Assembly (NCBI RefSeq): GCF_001434935.1
Contig: NZ_AZEG01000003.1
Coordinates: 1-64,000, forward strand
Length of the DNA stretch: 64,000 nucleotides
Direction: 5' to 3'
Source: Liquorilactobacillus uvarum DSM 19971
GTDB lineage: Bacteria; Bacillota; Bacilli; Lactobacillales; Lactobacillaceae
The notes beneath the pieces are model-generated. The model was not told the origin of the DNA and did no database searches. It saw only the letters and a list, made by a program, of their open reading frames with translations. This document shows positions 18,746 to 28,366 of the stretch, one piece after another (the first letter of the stretch is position 1; each line of letters starts with the position of its first letter). The translations under genes and the position numbers were made by a program.

Positions 18746-20875
18746 ATGAAGTATGATTCATGGATAGAGTTTATCAAAAAAAATGCTAAGAAATGTTGGA
18801 ATAATATAAAGAATTGGACAAGAAGAAAATTTTGGCGCTACCAGATTTGGCGTTGGTTAGCGGTGGTTTTCTTGAGTGTATTTTTAATTACGAGCATTTA
18901 TCTTATCTTTATAGCTAAAACTGCAAATGTTGGGAATTTAAAAACGGAATTGGAACAATCAACTGAAATATATGATTACCAGGGGAAAAAAGCTGGTCAC
19001 TTATATTCACAAAAGGGAACTTGGGAGTCGCTTGATAATATTTCAGTGAACATGCAGAATGCTGTTTTGTCAACAGAAGATCGTAACTTTTATCATGAGT
19101 ACGGTTTTTCATTTAAAGGAATTGGTCGTGCAGGAATTCTATATCTGAAGAATAAACTATTGGGACGCAGTTACATTAGTGGTGGGGGAAGTACGTTAAC
19201 GCAGCAACTTGTAAAAAATGCATTTTTATCACAGGAACAGACATTCTCACGCAAAGCAAAAGAAATATTTATTGCAATGCAAGTTGAAAACGAATACTCC
19301 AAAAAAGAAATCTTAACAATGTATCTCAATAATGCATATTTTGGAAATGGAGTGTGGGGTGTCGAAGATGCTTCAAAAAAATATTTTGGAGTTAACGCTA
19401 GCCAACTAAGTGTCAATCAAGCTGCGACATTAGCAGGAATGTTGACAAATCCGAGCGGCTTTAATCCAATTGATCATCCTCAAAAATCTAAACAACGACG
19501 AAACGTTGTTATTGATTTGATGGCGGAAAATCAAAAAATTTCCAAGTCTCAAGCTAAGATATATAAAGCGCAGAGTATGATAGTTGACGATGAATATCAT
19601 TATGAATCAGGTTATAAATATCCTTACTATTTCGATGCTGTGATCAATGAAGCAATAAAAAAATATGGGCTTACAGAATCACAAATTATGAATAGGGGTT
19701 ATAAAATCTATACGTCTTTGAACCAAAACTATCAGGCAAGTTTGCAAAATAGTTTTGCTGATTCGAGTTTGTTTCCTTACGATGCAGAAGATGGAACAAA
19801 AGCCCAAGGCGGCTCAGTGGTGATGGACCCTAAAACTGGAGGGGTGGCTGCAGTTGTTGGCGGTCGCTCAGGTTCACATGTTTTTAGAGGCTATAATCGT
19901 GCGACACAATTGGTTAGATCGCCAGGTTCTACGATTAAACCAATTGCAGTGTACACACCTGCAATTGAAGCGGGATACCATTATGATTCTATTTTACAGG
20001 ACAATTTGAAATCTTATGGAACGAATAAATATACCCCGCATAATTGGAACAATGTATATGCAGGGAAAATTGCTATGTATAAGGCTTTGGCAGAAAGTAA
20101 AAATGCCGCAGCTGTTTGGCTTTTGAATAAAATTGGGGTTCAATCTGGCTATGATATGGTTAAAAAATTTGGGTTAGGTGTAACTAAAAATGATGATAAT
20201 CTCAGTTTAGGCTTGGGCGGACTTACCAAGGGGGAATCTCCTTACCAGATGGCAAGTGCTTATACCACGTTTGCTAACAAGGGTGTTAAGAATGATTCGC
20301 ATTTTATTACTAAAATTGTTGATGCTTCTGGAAAAGTAATTGTGGATAACACATCGCCATCTTCTAAAAGAATTATAAGTACTAAAAACGCTAAAGAAAT
20401 GACGAGCATGCTGATGGATGTTTACAATATTGGAACAGGGACTGATGCTAAACCGAGTGGATACACGATTGCTGGTAAAACCGGGAGTACACAAAGCGCG
20501 GATGGAACTTCAACTAGCGACAAGGATCATTGGTATATAGGATATACCCCAGATGTAGTGGTGGCAACATGGGTTGGTTTTGACTCATCTAAACATTCAC
20601 TGACAGATGAAGGAACCCGAGGGGGATCTGCACTATTTAAAGATGAGATGGAGTCCATACTCCCTGCGACAAAACAGACATCATTTGGGATAAAAAGTGC
20701 ATCAAGTAAAGTGGCTGCTTCTAATAAGGAGAATAACAGTTTATGGAATAGTCTGAAGGATGCAGGGCAAAATGCCAGTGACAATGTTTCTAAGTCGACT
20801 TCTAGTATAAAAAAGAAAGCTACAGACCTGTTTGATTCAGGTAAGCAAAAGATACAAGAATGGTTAGGGCAATAA
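18746..20875 (+). CDS. pbp2A: Class A penicillin-binding protein (PBP2a/1A type)
   Basis: A bifunctional cell-wall synthase of 709 residues. It has a cytosolic basic tail, one membrane anchor (36-57) and a GT51 glycosyltransferase domain with catalytic Glu111 in EDRNFYHEYG and GGSTLTQQLVKN (147-158). The transpeptidase carries SxxK at 395-398, SKN at 451-453 and KTG at 578-580. All catalytic motifs are intact. The C-terminal about 60 residues are Ser/Lys/Asn-rich and low complexity, on the outer side. The gene symbol follows the lactobacillal name and is tentative. Confidence 0.93.
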   Translation: MKYDSWIEFIKKNAKKCWNNIKNWTRRKFWRYQIWRWLAVVFLSVFLITSIYLIFIAKTANVGNLKTELEQSTEIYDYQGKKAGHLYSQKGTWESLDNISVNMQNAVLSTEDRNFYHEYGFSFKGIGRAGILYLKNKLLGRSYISGGGSTLTQQLVKNAFLSQEQTFSRKAKEIFIAMQVENEYSKKEILTMYLNNAYFGNGVWGVEDASKKYFGVNASQLSVNQAATLAGMLTNPSGFNPIDHPQKSKQRRNVVIDLMAENQKISKSQAKIYKAQSMIVDDEYHYESGYKYPYYFDAVINEAIKKYGLTESQIMNRGYKIYTSLNQNYQASLQNSFADSSLFPYDAEDGTKAQGGSVVMDPKTGGVAAVVGGRSGSHVFRGYNRATQLVRSPGSTIKPIAVYTPAIEAGYHYDSILQDNLKSYGTNKYTPHNWNNVYAGKIAMYKALAESKNAAAVWLLNKIGVQSGYDMVKKFGLGVTKNDDNLSLGLGGLTKGESPYQMASAYTTFANKGVKNDSHFITKIVDASGKVIVDNTSPSSKRIISTKNAKEMTSMLMDVYNIGTGTDAKPSGYTIAGKTGSTQSADGTSTSDKDHWYIGYTPDVVVATWVGFDSSKHSLTDEGTRGGSALFKDEMESILPATKQTSFGIKSASSKVAASNKENNSLWNSLKDAGQNASDNVSKSTSSIKKKATDLFDSGKQKIQEWLGQ

Positions 20876-20950
20876 TTGATACTATGGAAGAGCAAGATAT
20901 AATGTTACAATTAAAGTGCGTTTAATAACGAAAAGAGGAGGAACTTTTTT

Positions 20951-21289
20951 ATGATTAATATATATGATTCCGCTAATCAATTAGAACAAAATTTACGCAA
21001 GACAGAAGAGTATCAAGAACTAGAGAAAGCCTATTCAGAGGTGAAATCTGATGAGACTTCTTACAAACAATTCAAAGAGTTTCAAAAAGCTCAAATGGAG
21101 TTTCAGAGTAAACAAGCGAAGGGTGAATTAACAGATAGTGATGTTGATAAAATCAAAAGCTTAGGCGAAAAAATCGAAAAGAAAAAAGTTATTATGACTT
21201 TAATGGAAAAAGAACGCAAACTTGCTCAGGTAATGGACGAAATTAATCAAATAATGTTCAAACCTGTGAATGAGCTATATCAAGATTAG
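20951..21289 (+). CDS. yheA: YlbF/YmcA-family protein (YheA-like)
   Basis: This is a 112-residue, wholly helical, charged protein (MINIYDSANQLEQNLRKTEEY and later DKIKSLGEKIEKKKVI) of the YlbF/YmcA superfamily. YmcA and YlbF form the RNase Y-associated Y-complex in B. subtilis. YheA is a less studied paralogue next to yhaO/N/M there too. The same neighbourhood here supports the YheA assignment. It has a strong AGAGGAGG ribosome-binding site. Molecular function is unknown. Confidence 0.85.
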   Translation: MINIYDSANQLEQNLRKTEEYQELEKAYSEVKSDETSYKQFKEFQKAQMEFQSKQAKGELTDSDVDKIKSLGEKIEKKKVIMTLMEKERKLAQVMDEINQIMFKPVNELYQD

Positions 21290-21294
21290 GAAAC

Positions 21295-21430
21295 GGGAAT
21301 CTACAAGCACATAAAATAAACGTGCAGGAATGGGGTAATGTTCACATAGCCGCTATCTGGGCGTTGAGACTCCAAATTTACGACTAAGAAGCACGGATTA
21401 TTTTTAAGTGATATAATTCGTGCTTTTTTG
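21295..21430 (+). promoter_or_regulatory. Possible structured attenuator before yhaO
   Basis: The 194-base gap ends in a strong terminator hairpin (21390-21424 plus six Ts). Upstream are a short hairpin GCAC/GTGC (307-325 of the 21 kb line) and a palindrome ATAGC-C-GCTAT (21346-21356). CGTGC at 21321-21325 can pair either with GCAC upstream or with the terminator's 5' arm GCACG (21391-21395). That is the signature of an antiterminator. No good promoter lies between the terminator and yhaO. The idea is inferred from pairing by eye. Confidence 0.4.
21390..21429 (+). terminator. Terminator between yheA and yhaO
   Basis: A 12-bp stem, AGCACGGATTAT with ATAATTCGTGCT (one G-T pair), is followed by TTTTTT. 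It could end yheA transcripts or be the off-state of an attenuator for yhaO-yhaN-yhaM. Confidence 0.85.
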
Positions 21431-21483
21431 TGTTCATTTAAAGAAATTATAGAACATAACTTCTTTGAGAAAGGACGATAGTA

Positions 21484-22686
21484 GTGAGGTTTATTCACAC
21501 GGCTGATCTTCATTTAGACAGTCCCTTTGAGGGATTAAAAAAAATTCCGAATGATTTAGCGAAGAAATTGTATAATGCTTCAATGGAAGCTTTTGATGAG
21601 ATTGTCAAAGATGCGGTTAAGCAACAGGTCGATTTTATTCTTATCGCTGGAGATTTGTTTGACAATCCGCATCCAAGTGTTGCTGCCCAGCTTTTTTTAC
21701 AGAAAGAATTTGTCAAACTTCAGCAGGCTAGGATACCTGTTTACCTTTGTCTTGGAAATCATGATTTCCTTGATTTAAAAAAAACAGCGCTCGTTTATCC
21801 GAAAAATGTGTATGTTTTTCCAAATCAGGCTACAACTAAACGATTCTTCGTGGATGGACAGTCTGTAAGTTTAACAAGCTTTAGTTATGGAAAGCAATGG
21901 ACGAAAGGACAAACTGATTTTTTCCCTTTGAAGAGTTCTGAAAGATGGCATATTGGAATGCTGCATGGTGAACTGAGTTCTAATTATGAAGAAGCTAGAT
22001 ATGCACCTTTTTCATTGTCCCAGCTTAAAAGTAAAAACTATGATTACTGGGCTTTAGGACATATACACAAAAGAGAAGTTCTTAGTAATGATCCCCTGAT
22101 CATTTACCCTGGTAATATTCAAGGAAAAAATATTAAAGAATCTGGGATTAAAGGGTATTACCTAGTAGAAGAAAAAGATGGACAATTAGTACCAAGTTTC
22201 TGTCCGTTAAGAGGTATTCAATGGATTGAAACAACTTTTGCATTTGCAGAAGAAGAAACATTTGAGAAAATTAAAGATAAAATCGAAAACAAGTTAAAGA
22301 ATATTAAACAGACAGTACGGTTTGCTCAAGCGATTCTCATTCGAATTATCCTAAAAGCACCTCTAGAGTTGGAACCAAGCTTAAGGGACCGTGTTATAAA
22401 AGGCGTGTTGTTAGGTCAGATCCAAAATGATCTTCAAAATGACCACAGTATTTTTTTGTACAGTCTTATTATGAAGTCTGCACACCAACCAAAAAATGGT
22501 TTTTGGGATGAAGCTACTGAAAAAAAAGCCGATGAATTAACTTTTCAAAGAGGTGAGCTCTATCATCTGGCAGATAATCTTGTGAAGTATCGCTTTATTG
22601 ATGAACATTTTGCAAAGTCCTCAACAGCTGATATTATCAAAAGCAAGTCGGCAGCTTATCTTGAAGAAGAAATGGATGGAGAATAG
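21484..22686 (+). CDS. yhaO: SbcD-like metallophosphoesterase/DNA exonuclease
   Basis: A 400-residue Mre11/SbcD-type nuclease. Metal-binding motifs are visible in order: HTADLHLDSPF (4-14), IAGDLFDNPH (about 53-62), LGNHDF (about 92-97) and later HGE and GHIHKRE. It starts at GTG 21484 after GAAAGGA. It is followed after 3 bases by the SMC-like ATPase YhaN, so the two probably act as an SbcCD-like pair in DNA end processing. Substrate specificity is not established for this subfamily. Confidence 0.9.
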   Translation: MRFIHTADLHLDSPFEGLKKIPNDLAKKLYNASMEAFDEIVKDAVKQQVDFILIAGDLFDNPHPSVAAQLFLQKEFVKLQQARIPVYLCLGNHDFLDLKKTALVYPKNVYVFPNQATTKRFFVDGQSVSLTSFSYGKQWTKGQTDFFPLKSSERWHIGMLHGELSSNYEEARYAPFSLSQLKSKNYDYWALGHIHKREVLSNDPLIIYPGNIQGKNIKESGIKGYYLVEEKDGQLVPSFCPLRGIQWIETTFAFAEEETFEKIKDKIENKLKNIKQTVRFAQAILIRIILKAPLELEPSLRDRVIKGVLLGQIQNDLQNDHSIFLYSLIMKSAHQPKNGFWDEATEKKADELTFQRGELYHLADNLVKYRFIDEHFAKSSTADIIKSKSAAYLEEEMDGE

Positions 22687-22689
22687 TTT

Positions 22690-25260
22690 ATGAAAATCAT
22701 AGCCGTTAAAATTTATGGTTTTGGAAAATGGAGTGATACTTCGTTTGATTTAAATAAAAAACTAAAATTCATTTATGGAAATAATGAGGCCGGGAAAACG
22801 ACCTTAAAATCTTTTATAACCAGTATTTTGTTTGGCTTCGCTACCAAACGGAATCCTTTTGCACAGTATTATCCTAAAGATGGTTCAAAGTATGGTGGAT
22901 ACCTCAAGGTAGATACTGTTGATGGTGAGTTCATCATTGAACGTATTGACGGAAGTCATGGCGGGAAGCTGAAGATTACGAATGTGCAGACAGACCAAAT
23001 TTGGCCTGAAAGTTTTCTTGAAAAATGGCTTGGTCCTGTCACGCTCAGGATTTTTAATGAGATATACTGTTTTGATCAAGATTCCTTACATCAAATTGGT
23101 TTACTAAAACCTGATGAACTTGAAAAAAGTCTCTTAAGTGTAGGCACTAGTGGAAGTCAAAAGGTTTTTGAAATTCAGGAAAAATTTCAAAAAAAAGCGG
23201 ACGAATTGTACAAACCTAGCGGACGTGTTCCAATTCTGAATAAATTGTTAAAACAATATAAACAGCAAAAACAAGCTGTAGATGAAACAAGGGCAAAGAC
23301 GGGGCTTTTTAATGAACTAACTCAAGATATACGAGAAAAAGAAGAGAATAAAAAGCAGCTTGAAGCAAAAATCAAAAAAAATGAAAATGAATTAGCGAAG
23401 CTGCAAAAAGCAAAGAATCTATGGCCAGTATACAAAGAATATCAAAAATTAAATAAGCAAAATAATCTGAATTTTAGTGAATCAAAAATATCAGTAGAGG
23501 AATATCGTGCAGTCGAAGAAAGAAAATTAACTATCGATAGTGAAAGAAAAATGCTGCAATTGGTTGAAGACAAGATTAGATCACTGGTCGATGAGAATCA
23601 GCAGCTTGAAACCGAGGATTTAAGTTATTTCAATTTGCATGAAGATGAGTTTGAAAATGTCTTTCAAATAATTGATCAAAGCAGCGGAATTACTCAGCGG
23701 TTAAAGCAACTTAGAGATCGGCTTAAGGTATTAACTGAAGAACGTAATCAACTTACATTGAAGCACAGATGGCAAGATAAAGATTTACAGGCTTTTTCAA
23801 AAATGGATATCAAACGCCTATTATTTCTTTTGCAACAAAATAAACTTAACTCAGATGAAGTAGAACATGACGCTACGCTTGCCAGAAGGAGACAAAGCAC
23901 GAGAGAAAAAGTGGAACACCCTTTTTCGTTAGTAGGAATCTGTGCAGCACTATTATTGATAATTGGTGTTTTTATAGTGCCAAGTACGCTAATTAAGAGC
24001 TTATTTGCAGTATGTGTGTTGGTTGAAGGGATCGTAATGCTTTCAAAATACTTTTCCAAAGCAAAAAGCAGCAAACAAAAATTTATTGCTAATGGAACGA
24101 GCGCAGCTGAAATTATGAAAATATTAGAAGATGCGGGGTGTCAACTGTCTTTGAAGGAGCTGCAGGCAGATCAAATGGATCTTGAGCGCTGGTCTGAATT
24201 GACAGAAAAAATCAGCGAATTTAGAATGCATCTGACTGAAGTGGAAAAAAAGCTAACGGTAATTAAAGAACAAACATTTTTTTGCGAAAAAAAATTGGAA
24301 TTATCAGTCGATCCTTTGCAACGAATTGAACAGCTGCAGACATATCAAAGAAGAATTTCACCTTTAGTGCGTGCACGGCAAGAACATGAGCGAGTGGTGG
24401 CATATTATGAAGAAGAAAAGAAAAAAAGAATTGATAAGGTAAGAGTTTTATCCGAAGAGATGAATAGAAAAATTGAAGTTTATGGAAGCAATGGTATTAC
24501 AGATTTTGAGAAAAAGTATGCTTTACACAGAGAGCAGTTGTCGGATAATGTTAAATTGACGAGTTTAAAAACCCAAATAGATCTTCAAACGATGGAAATT
24601 CTAGAAAAAAAGCAGAGTTTAAGTAATTTAGAGTTGGATTATAGCACTCTTTCTAAGACAATAGAATCCGCAAAAAAAGAATTAAACAAGCTTATTGCAG
24701 ATATCACAGAGGAAAAAGTTCGTCTTGAACAGATGGGCCAATATGATAAATTGCAAATAATGGAGCAGGAATTGACCAATTTGCAAACGGAAATTATTGA
24801 ACAGTCTGAAAATTGGGTTGCTTTTAATGCGACAAAAGAATGGCTTAAGCGTATTTTAGAATTGTCTTCACAAAATAGTCTTCCCGAGGTGATTCAGTTA
24901 GCTGAGAAATACTTTTCACGTTTAACGGAGGATCATTTCAAAAAAATATTGTTTTCTAAAGGACGTTTGAAACTTGTTTCAAATAGAAAGATTAACTTTG
25001 AAGTTGGCGAATTATCGCGAGCAACTACAGAACAGTTATATATAGCCTTGCGTTTTGCCTTTATTGTTAAGGCAAATGAGAAGTATCGGTTGCCACTTGT
25101 CGTAGATGATGCTTTTGTGAATTTTGATAGTCAACGCAAGAAATCTATGCTTTCATTAATACGGGAAATCAGTAATGAAATACAAGTTTTATGTTTTACA
25201 GTCGATATTGAGCCATTCTATGATAAAGTTAGTGAGAGAGAAATTTTAATGATCGGATAG
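22690..25260 (+). CDS. yhaN: SMC/SbcC-like AAA ATPase (YhaN)
   Basis: An 856-residue ATPase with Walker A GNNEAGKT (30-37) near the N-terminus, long coiled coils on both sides of the middle, and Walker B LPLVVDDAFVNFD near the C-terminus. Unlike SbcC, it carries a hydrophobic pair of segments around residues 415-450 in the middle of the coiled coil, likely membrane-inserted. This layout matches B. subtilis YhaN. It starts 3 bases after yhaO, implying one complex. Its role in repair is inferred from family. Confidence 0.88.
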   Translation: MKIIAVKIYGFGKWSDTSFDLNKKLKFIYGNNEAGKTTLKSFITSILFGFATKRNPFAQYYPKDGSKYGGYLKVDTVDGEFIIERIDGSHGGKLKITNVQTDQIWPESFLEKWLGPVTLRIFNEIYCFDQDSLHQIGLLKPDELEKSLLSVGTSGSQKVFEIQEKFQKKADELYKPSGRVPILNKLLKQYKQQKQAVDETRAKTGLFNELTQDIREKEENKKQLEAKIKKNENELAKLQKAKNLWPVYKEYQKLNKQNNLNFSESKISVEEYRAVEERKLTIDSERKMLQLVEDKIRSLVDENQQLETEDLSYFNLHEDEFENVFQIIDQSSGITQRLKQLRDRLKVLTEERNQLTLKHRWQDKDLQAFSKMDIKRLLFLLQQNKLNSDEVEHDATLARRRQSTREKVEHPFSLVGICAALLLIIGVFIVPSTLIKSLFAVCVLVEGIVMLSKYFSKAKSSKQKFIANGTSAAEIMKILEDAGCQLSLKELQADQMDLERWSELTEKISEFRMHLTEVEKKLTVIKEQTFFCEKKLELSVDPLQRIEQLQTYQRRISPLVRARQEHERVVAYYEEEKKKRIDKVRVLSEEMNRKIEVYGSNGITDFEKKYALHREQLSDNVKLTSLKTQIDLQTMEILEKKQSLSNLELDYSTLSKTIESAKKELNKLIADITEEKVRLEQMGQYDKLQIMEQELTNLQTEIIEQSENWVAFNATKEWLKRILELSSQNSLPEVIQLAEKYFSRLTEDHFKKILFSKGRLKLVSNRKINFEVGELSRATTEQLYIALRFAFIVKANEKYRLPLVVDDAFVNFDSQRKKSMLSLIREISNEIQVLCFTVDIEPFYDKVSEREILMIG

Positions 25261-25288
25261 AGTAGAGAATGGAGAGGCAGGAACAGAA

Positions 25289-26263
25289 ATGAAGCAAAAG
25301 AAAATATATGATTATGCAGTTGATGAAAATGTTGAGTTATTTGTTTTAATCAAATCAGCAGATGTAAGATTAGCTAAAAATGGGAAAAAATTTATTGCAT
25401 TTAATTTTTCCGATAGCTCTGGAGAAATCAGTGCGAAATTTTGGGATGCCTCAGAAGAAGATATTTCTAATTTTAAACCTGGGAAAATTGTTTTCTTAAA
25501 AGGTAAAAGAGAGGTATATCAAAATAATCCCCAAATAAAAATTTTTCATATGCGACAAACAACGGATGAAGAACCAGCAAATCCAGAATTTTTTGTCAAA
25601 AAAGCTCCAGTCTCAAAAGATGATATGGAAAAAGAATTTAATCAGTCACTTTTTGAAATTACTAATCCTAATTGGAACAGGGTCGTAAGATTTTTACTAC
25701 ATGAACATCATGATGCTTTTTTTAGTTTTCCAGCAGCCAAAAAAAATCATCATGCTTTTGATGGGGGGTTAGCCTATCATTCGTTATCAATGCTACGGCT
25801 AGCTCATTCGATTGCAAAACAGTATTCTGATGTAATCAATGCACCCTTGTTATATGCTGGTGCGATTCTTCATGACCTTGGTAAAACAATTGAATTGTCT
25901 GGGCCGATTGCAACGAAATATACACTTGAGGGAAACATGATTGGACATATCATTCTGGTTGATGAAGAAATTGTCAAGGCATGTCAGCATCTGAAAATTG
26001 ATCTCGAAAGTGAAGACATGATTTTATTGAGACATATGATTCTTTCGCATCATGGATTGCTGGAATATGGTTCGCCAGTTCGACCGCATTTGCTGGAGGC
26101 CGAAGTTTTGCATCAAATTGATGAACTTGACGCGTCTATACAAATGCTGAAAGGAACGCTGAGTCATACGGAACCAGGGAATTTTTCTGAACGGATTTTT
26201 GGAATGGATGGCCGCAATTTTTATCGTCCACAGGGAAAAATAAAACCCACTGAAAATGATTGA
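25289..26263 (+). CDS. yhaM: 3'-5' exoribonuclease YhaM
   Basis: YhaM is a Mn-dependent 3'-5' exonuclease acting on RNA and single-stranded DNA. The 324-residue product has an N-terminal OB-fold (about 15-95; GEISAKFWDASEED) and a C-terminal HD domain. In that domain AYHSLSMLRLAHSI and AGAILHDLGKTIEL (about 190-203) supply metal ligands. It ends the yhaO-yhaN-yhaM group and is followed by a bidirectional terminator. Confidence 0.93.
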   Translation: MKQKKIYDYAVDENVELFVLIKSADVRLAKNGKKFIAFNFSDSSGEISAKFWDASEEDISNFKPGKIVFLKGKREVYQNNPQIKIFHMRQTTDEEPANPEFFVKKAPVSKDDMEKEFNQSLFEITNPNWNRVVRFLLHEHHDAFFSFPAAKKNHHAFDGGLAYHSLSMLRLAHSIAKQYSDVINAPLLYAGAILHDLGKTIELSGPIATKYTLEGNMIGHIILVDEEIVKACQHLKIDLESEDMILLRHMILSHHGLLEYGSPVRPHLLEAEVLHQIDELDASIQMLKGTLSHTEPGNFSERIFGMDGRNFYRPQGKIKPTEND

Positions 26264-26373
26264 AAAATAATGTATTTTGGTAATTCTAAATTCAAATGGA
26301 TTTTTAATGTCTGAATTGAGTTGAGCTCAAATACAATGCAGTTAATATTTATTGCTACAAAATTTGGCAAAAT

Positions 26374-26421
26374 AAAAAGAGAGTGCCGCTAAGATAATTT
26401 CTATAGCAGCACTCTCTTTTT
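26374..26421. terminator. Bidirectional terminator between yhaM and prsA
   Basis: AAAAAGAGAGTGC and GCACTCTCTTTTT form a 13-bp perfect stem lying between two convergent genes, with a T run on each strand. It should serve both. Confidence 0.92.
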
Positions 26422-26432
26422 ATTTTAAAAAA

Positions 26433-27311
26433 TTAATTCGATGAACTTGATGTTGAAAGGTAGCTGGAAAGTATATCTTTCAAATCTTTATCCTTGATTG
26501 AAACATTGCCCTTTTTCAGAACCTTGGAAACAACACTCTGTAAAGAAGAAGAACTATTCATCTTGTTATCAATAATTTGTGTCTTCAACTCTGCAGTATG
26601 ATCTGACATCTTGCCCTTGGCAGGTTTTTTGATAGATTTGATAACGTGATAACCATAACTTGTTTTTACTGGATCTTTCGTGTACTCACCTTGTTTTAGA
26701 GCAAAAGCAGCCTTTTTAAAGGTTGAGTCCAAAGATGTATCAGTATTATCGAAGGCTGTAAGTTTACCACCTTTGTTCTTTGTGGCCGAATCAGTTGAGT
26801 ATTCTTTAGCCAGTTTGGTGAAGTCTCCGCCACTTTGAAGTTTTTTAATAACTTCTTGAGCTGTTGCTTTCTTTGCTACAAGAATGTGGGCAACAGTTGT
26901 CTTAGGTTCATAAGATTTCCATTGCTTTTCAAGTTGCTTATTAGTAATCTTCGTATTTGCTTTAACAGCTTCGCGAAGAAGAAGACTTGAACGAATTTGT
27001 TTTTTCAAACTAGATTTTGTCATCCCATTCTGAGATAAAACAGAACTGAATGAAGAGCCATATTGGCTCTTATAAGTATTATATTGCTTTGTTACTTTTT
27101 TGTCGGATACTTTATCGCCGTACTGCTTTTCAAGAACCTTGTCCAAAATCATTTGTTGCAGAATCTGCTTACCGGATGAAGTTTTCTTCATACTGTCGTA
27201 ATATGCACTTTCGGTGATTTTACCACCAGATGTCGTAGCAACTGTTTTTGAACATGCTGCAAGGCTTAACGTCATAAGAACTCCTGCTACACCAAGAACC
27301 CATTTCTTCAT
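26433..27311 (-). CDS. prsA: Foldase lipoprotein PrsA
   Basis: PrsA is an extracellular peptidyl-prolyl isomerase that helps fold secreted proteins and PBPs. The 292-residue product has a lipoprotein signal with lipobox LAAC (Cys20). A parvulin domain occupies about 130-225 ([14 protein letters not shown] and later [10 protein letters not shown]), flanked by helical chaperone parts, and the tail is Ser-rich. I use ATG 27311. A GTG at 27323 would add four residues, and neither start has a strong ribosome-binding site. It shares this locus with hit and ecsAB, as in other lactobacilli. Confidence 0.93.
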   Translation of the reverse strand: MKKWVLGVAGVLMTLSLAACSKTVATTSGGKITESAYYDSMKKTSSGKQILQQMILDKVLEKQYGDKVSDKKVTKQYNTYKSQYGSSFSSVLSQNGMTKSSLKKQIRSSLLLREAVKANTKITNKQLEKQWKSYEPKTTVAHILVAKKATAQEVIKKLQSGGDFTKLAKEYSTDSATKNKGGKLTAFDNTDTSLDSTFKKAAFALKQGEYTKDPVKTSYGYHVIKSIKKPAKGKMSDHTAELKTQIIDNKMNSSSSLQSVVSKVLKKGNVSIKDKDLKDILSSYLSTSSSSN

Positions 27312-27483
27312 TATATAAAACACATCCCATTCATTTTTTTCTTCATATACTTACAACTGAAAGCATACAAACTAACGATAATAACTATAACACAATGACA
27401 ATAAAAGATTGGATAAAATGAAAAAGTTTACCAAAATTTCAGCTTTTATCCAATACTTTACAAAAAAGCAATAAATTATTTTC

Positions 27484-27786
27484 TTATTTCGATTGTGCTT
27501 TTTCAATTTTATCGAGATGTGGTTTTATTAGAAATTGAAATTCACTAATTTCATCCATCAACTCTTCAAAAACAGGAGAATATTTGTCAATGTCATGAGA
27601 GAGATTCTGGAAATTATTAGAAACGCTACTGGTTTTTTCGATGATTTTATGCAAATCGTCCTTCAAACTCATATATTTTACTTTTGCTTGTTTCCCTTTG
27701 CGCTCAAGTTGACGATGGGAACAATATACAGCGACAGAAGTTCCCGCAATAATACCAATCAGACCAAGTTTATGAAACATTTTCAA
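27484..27786 (-). CDS. Small membrane-anchored coiled-coil protein, unknown function
   Basis: A 100-residue protein with one N-terminal hydrophobic segment (about 5-21, KLGLIGIIAGTSVAVYC), then a charged helical region (KDDLHKIIEKTSSVSNNFQNL). The YtxH-like layout is an anchor plus amphipathic helices. TTG at 27786 has GGGAG 9 bases upstream; the ATG two codons later is the alternative. It sits 21 bases after hit and may be co-transcribed with it. I do not recognise a function. Confidence 0.7.
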   Translation of the reverse strand: MKMFHKLGLIGIIAGTSVAVYCSHRQLERKGKQAKVKYMSLKDDLHKIIEKTSSVSNNFQNLSHDIDKYSPVFEELMDEISEFQFLIKPHLDKIEKAQSK

Positions 27787-27807
27787 TATTATCCACTCCC
27801 TTTACCT

Positions 27808-28230
27808 TTATAGTTGCTTTTTTATTTGTGCTGCAATTTGATTAAGTTTTTCTTGTTTGTAATTTGCTGAATTATCTGTAAAAACCATCTTAAAGTCATC
27901 TTTTTTTGAGTAGCGTGGAATAAGATGGAAATGAGAGTGAAAAACAGATTGGTACGCGATTGCACCATTGTTGTTTACAATGTTCATTCCTTTTATGGAA
28001 TCGTCACTATTTTTTATTGCTCGAGCAATTTTAGGGATACGTCCAAATACTTCGGCTGCCAAAGTTTGATCATACTCAAAAATATCAGCAACATGTTTCT
28101 TAGGAACGATCAGTGTATGTCCTGGAGTTGTCTGTGAAATGTCTAAAAAAGCTTTGATAGTTTCATCTTCGTACACTGTAGTACTTGGTATTTCACCAGT
28201 AATAATTTTACAAAAAATACATTCTTCCAT
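27808..28230 (-). CDS. hit: HIT-family nucleotide hydrolase
   Basis: A 140-residue histidine-triad protein with CIFCKIITGEIPS at the N-terminus, PGHTLIVPKKH in the middle and the active-site triad in HSHFHLIP (H-x-H-x-H). Family members hydrolyse or transfer nucleotide monophosphates. The two N-terminal cysteines may bind zinc. ATG 28230 follows AGAAGG by 7 bases; the upstream TTG at 28248 lacks a site. It is divergent from ecsA, the arrangement found in B. subtilis. Confidence 0.93.
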   Translation of the reverse strand: MEECIFCKIITGEIPSTTVYEDETIKAFLDISQTTPGHTLIVPKKHVADIFEYDQTLAAEVFGRIPKIARAIKNSDDSIKGMNIVNNNGAIAYQSVFHSHFHLIPRYSKKDDFKMVFTDNSANYKQEKLNQIAAQIKKQL

Positions 28231-28366
28231 AATATGACCTTCTTTCAAACTTACTCATAGTTAAGTATACACTATATGAGGACTTTGATGCTGCTCTTTT
28301 AAACTGCTCTCTCAAAAAGATATGCTATAATATCTCTAAGAAAAAGTTGAAAGGAATATATTTGTA

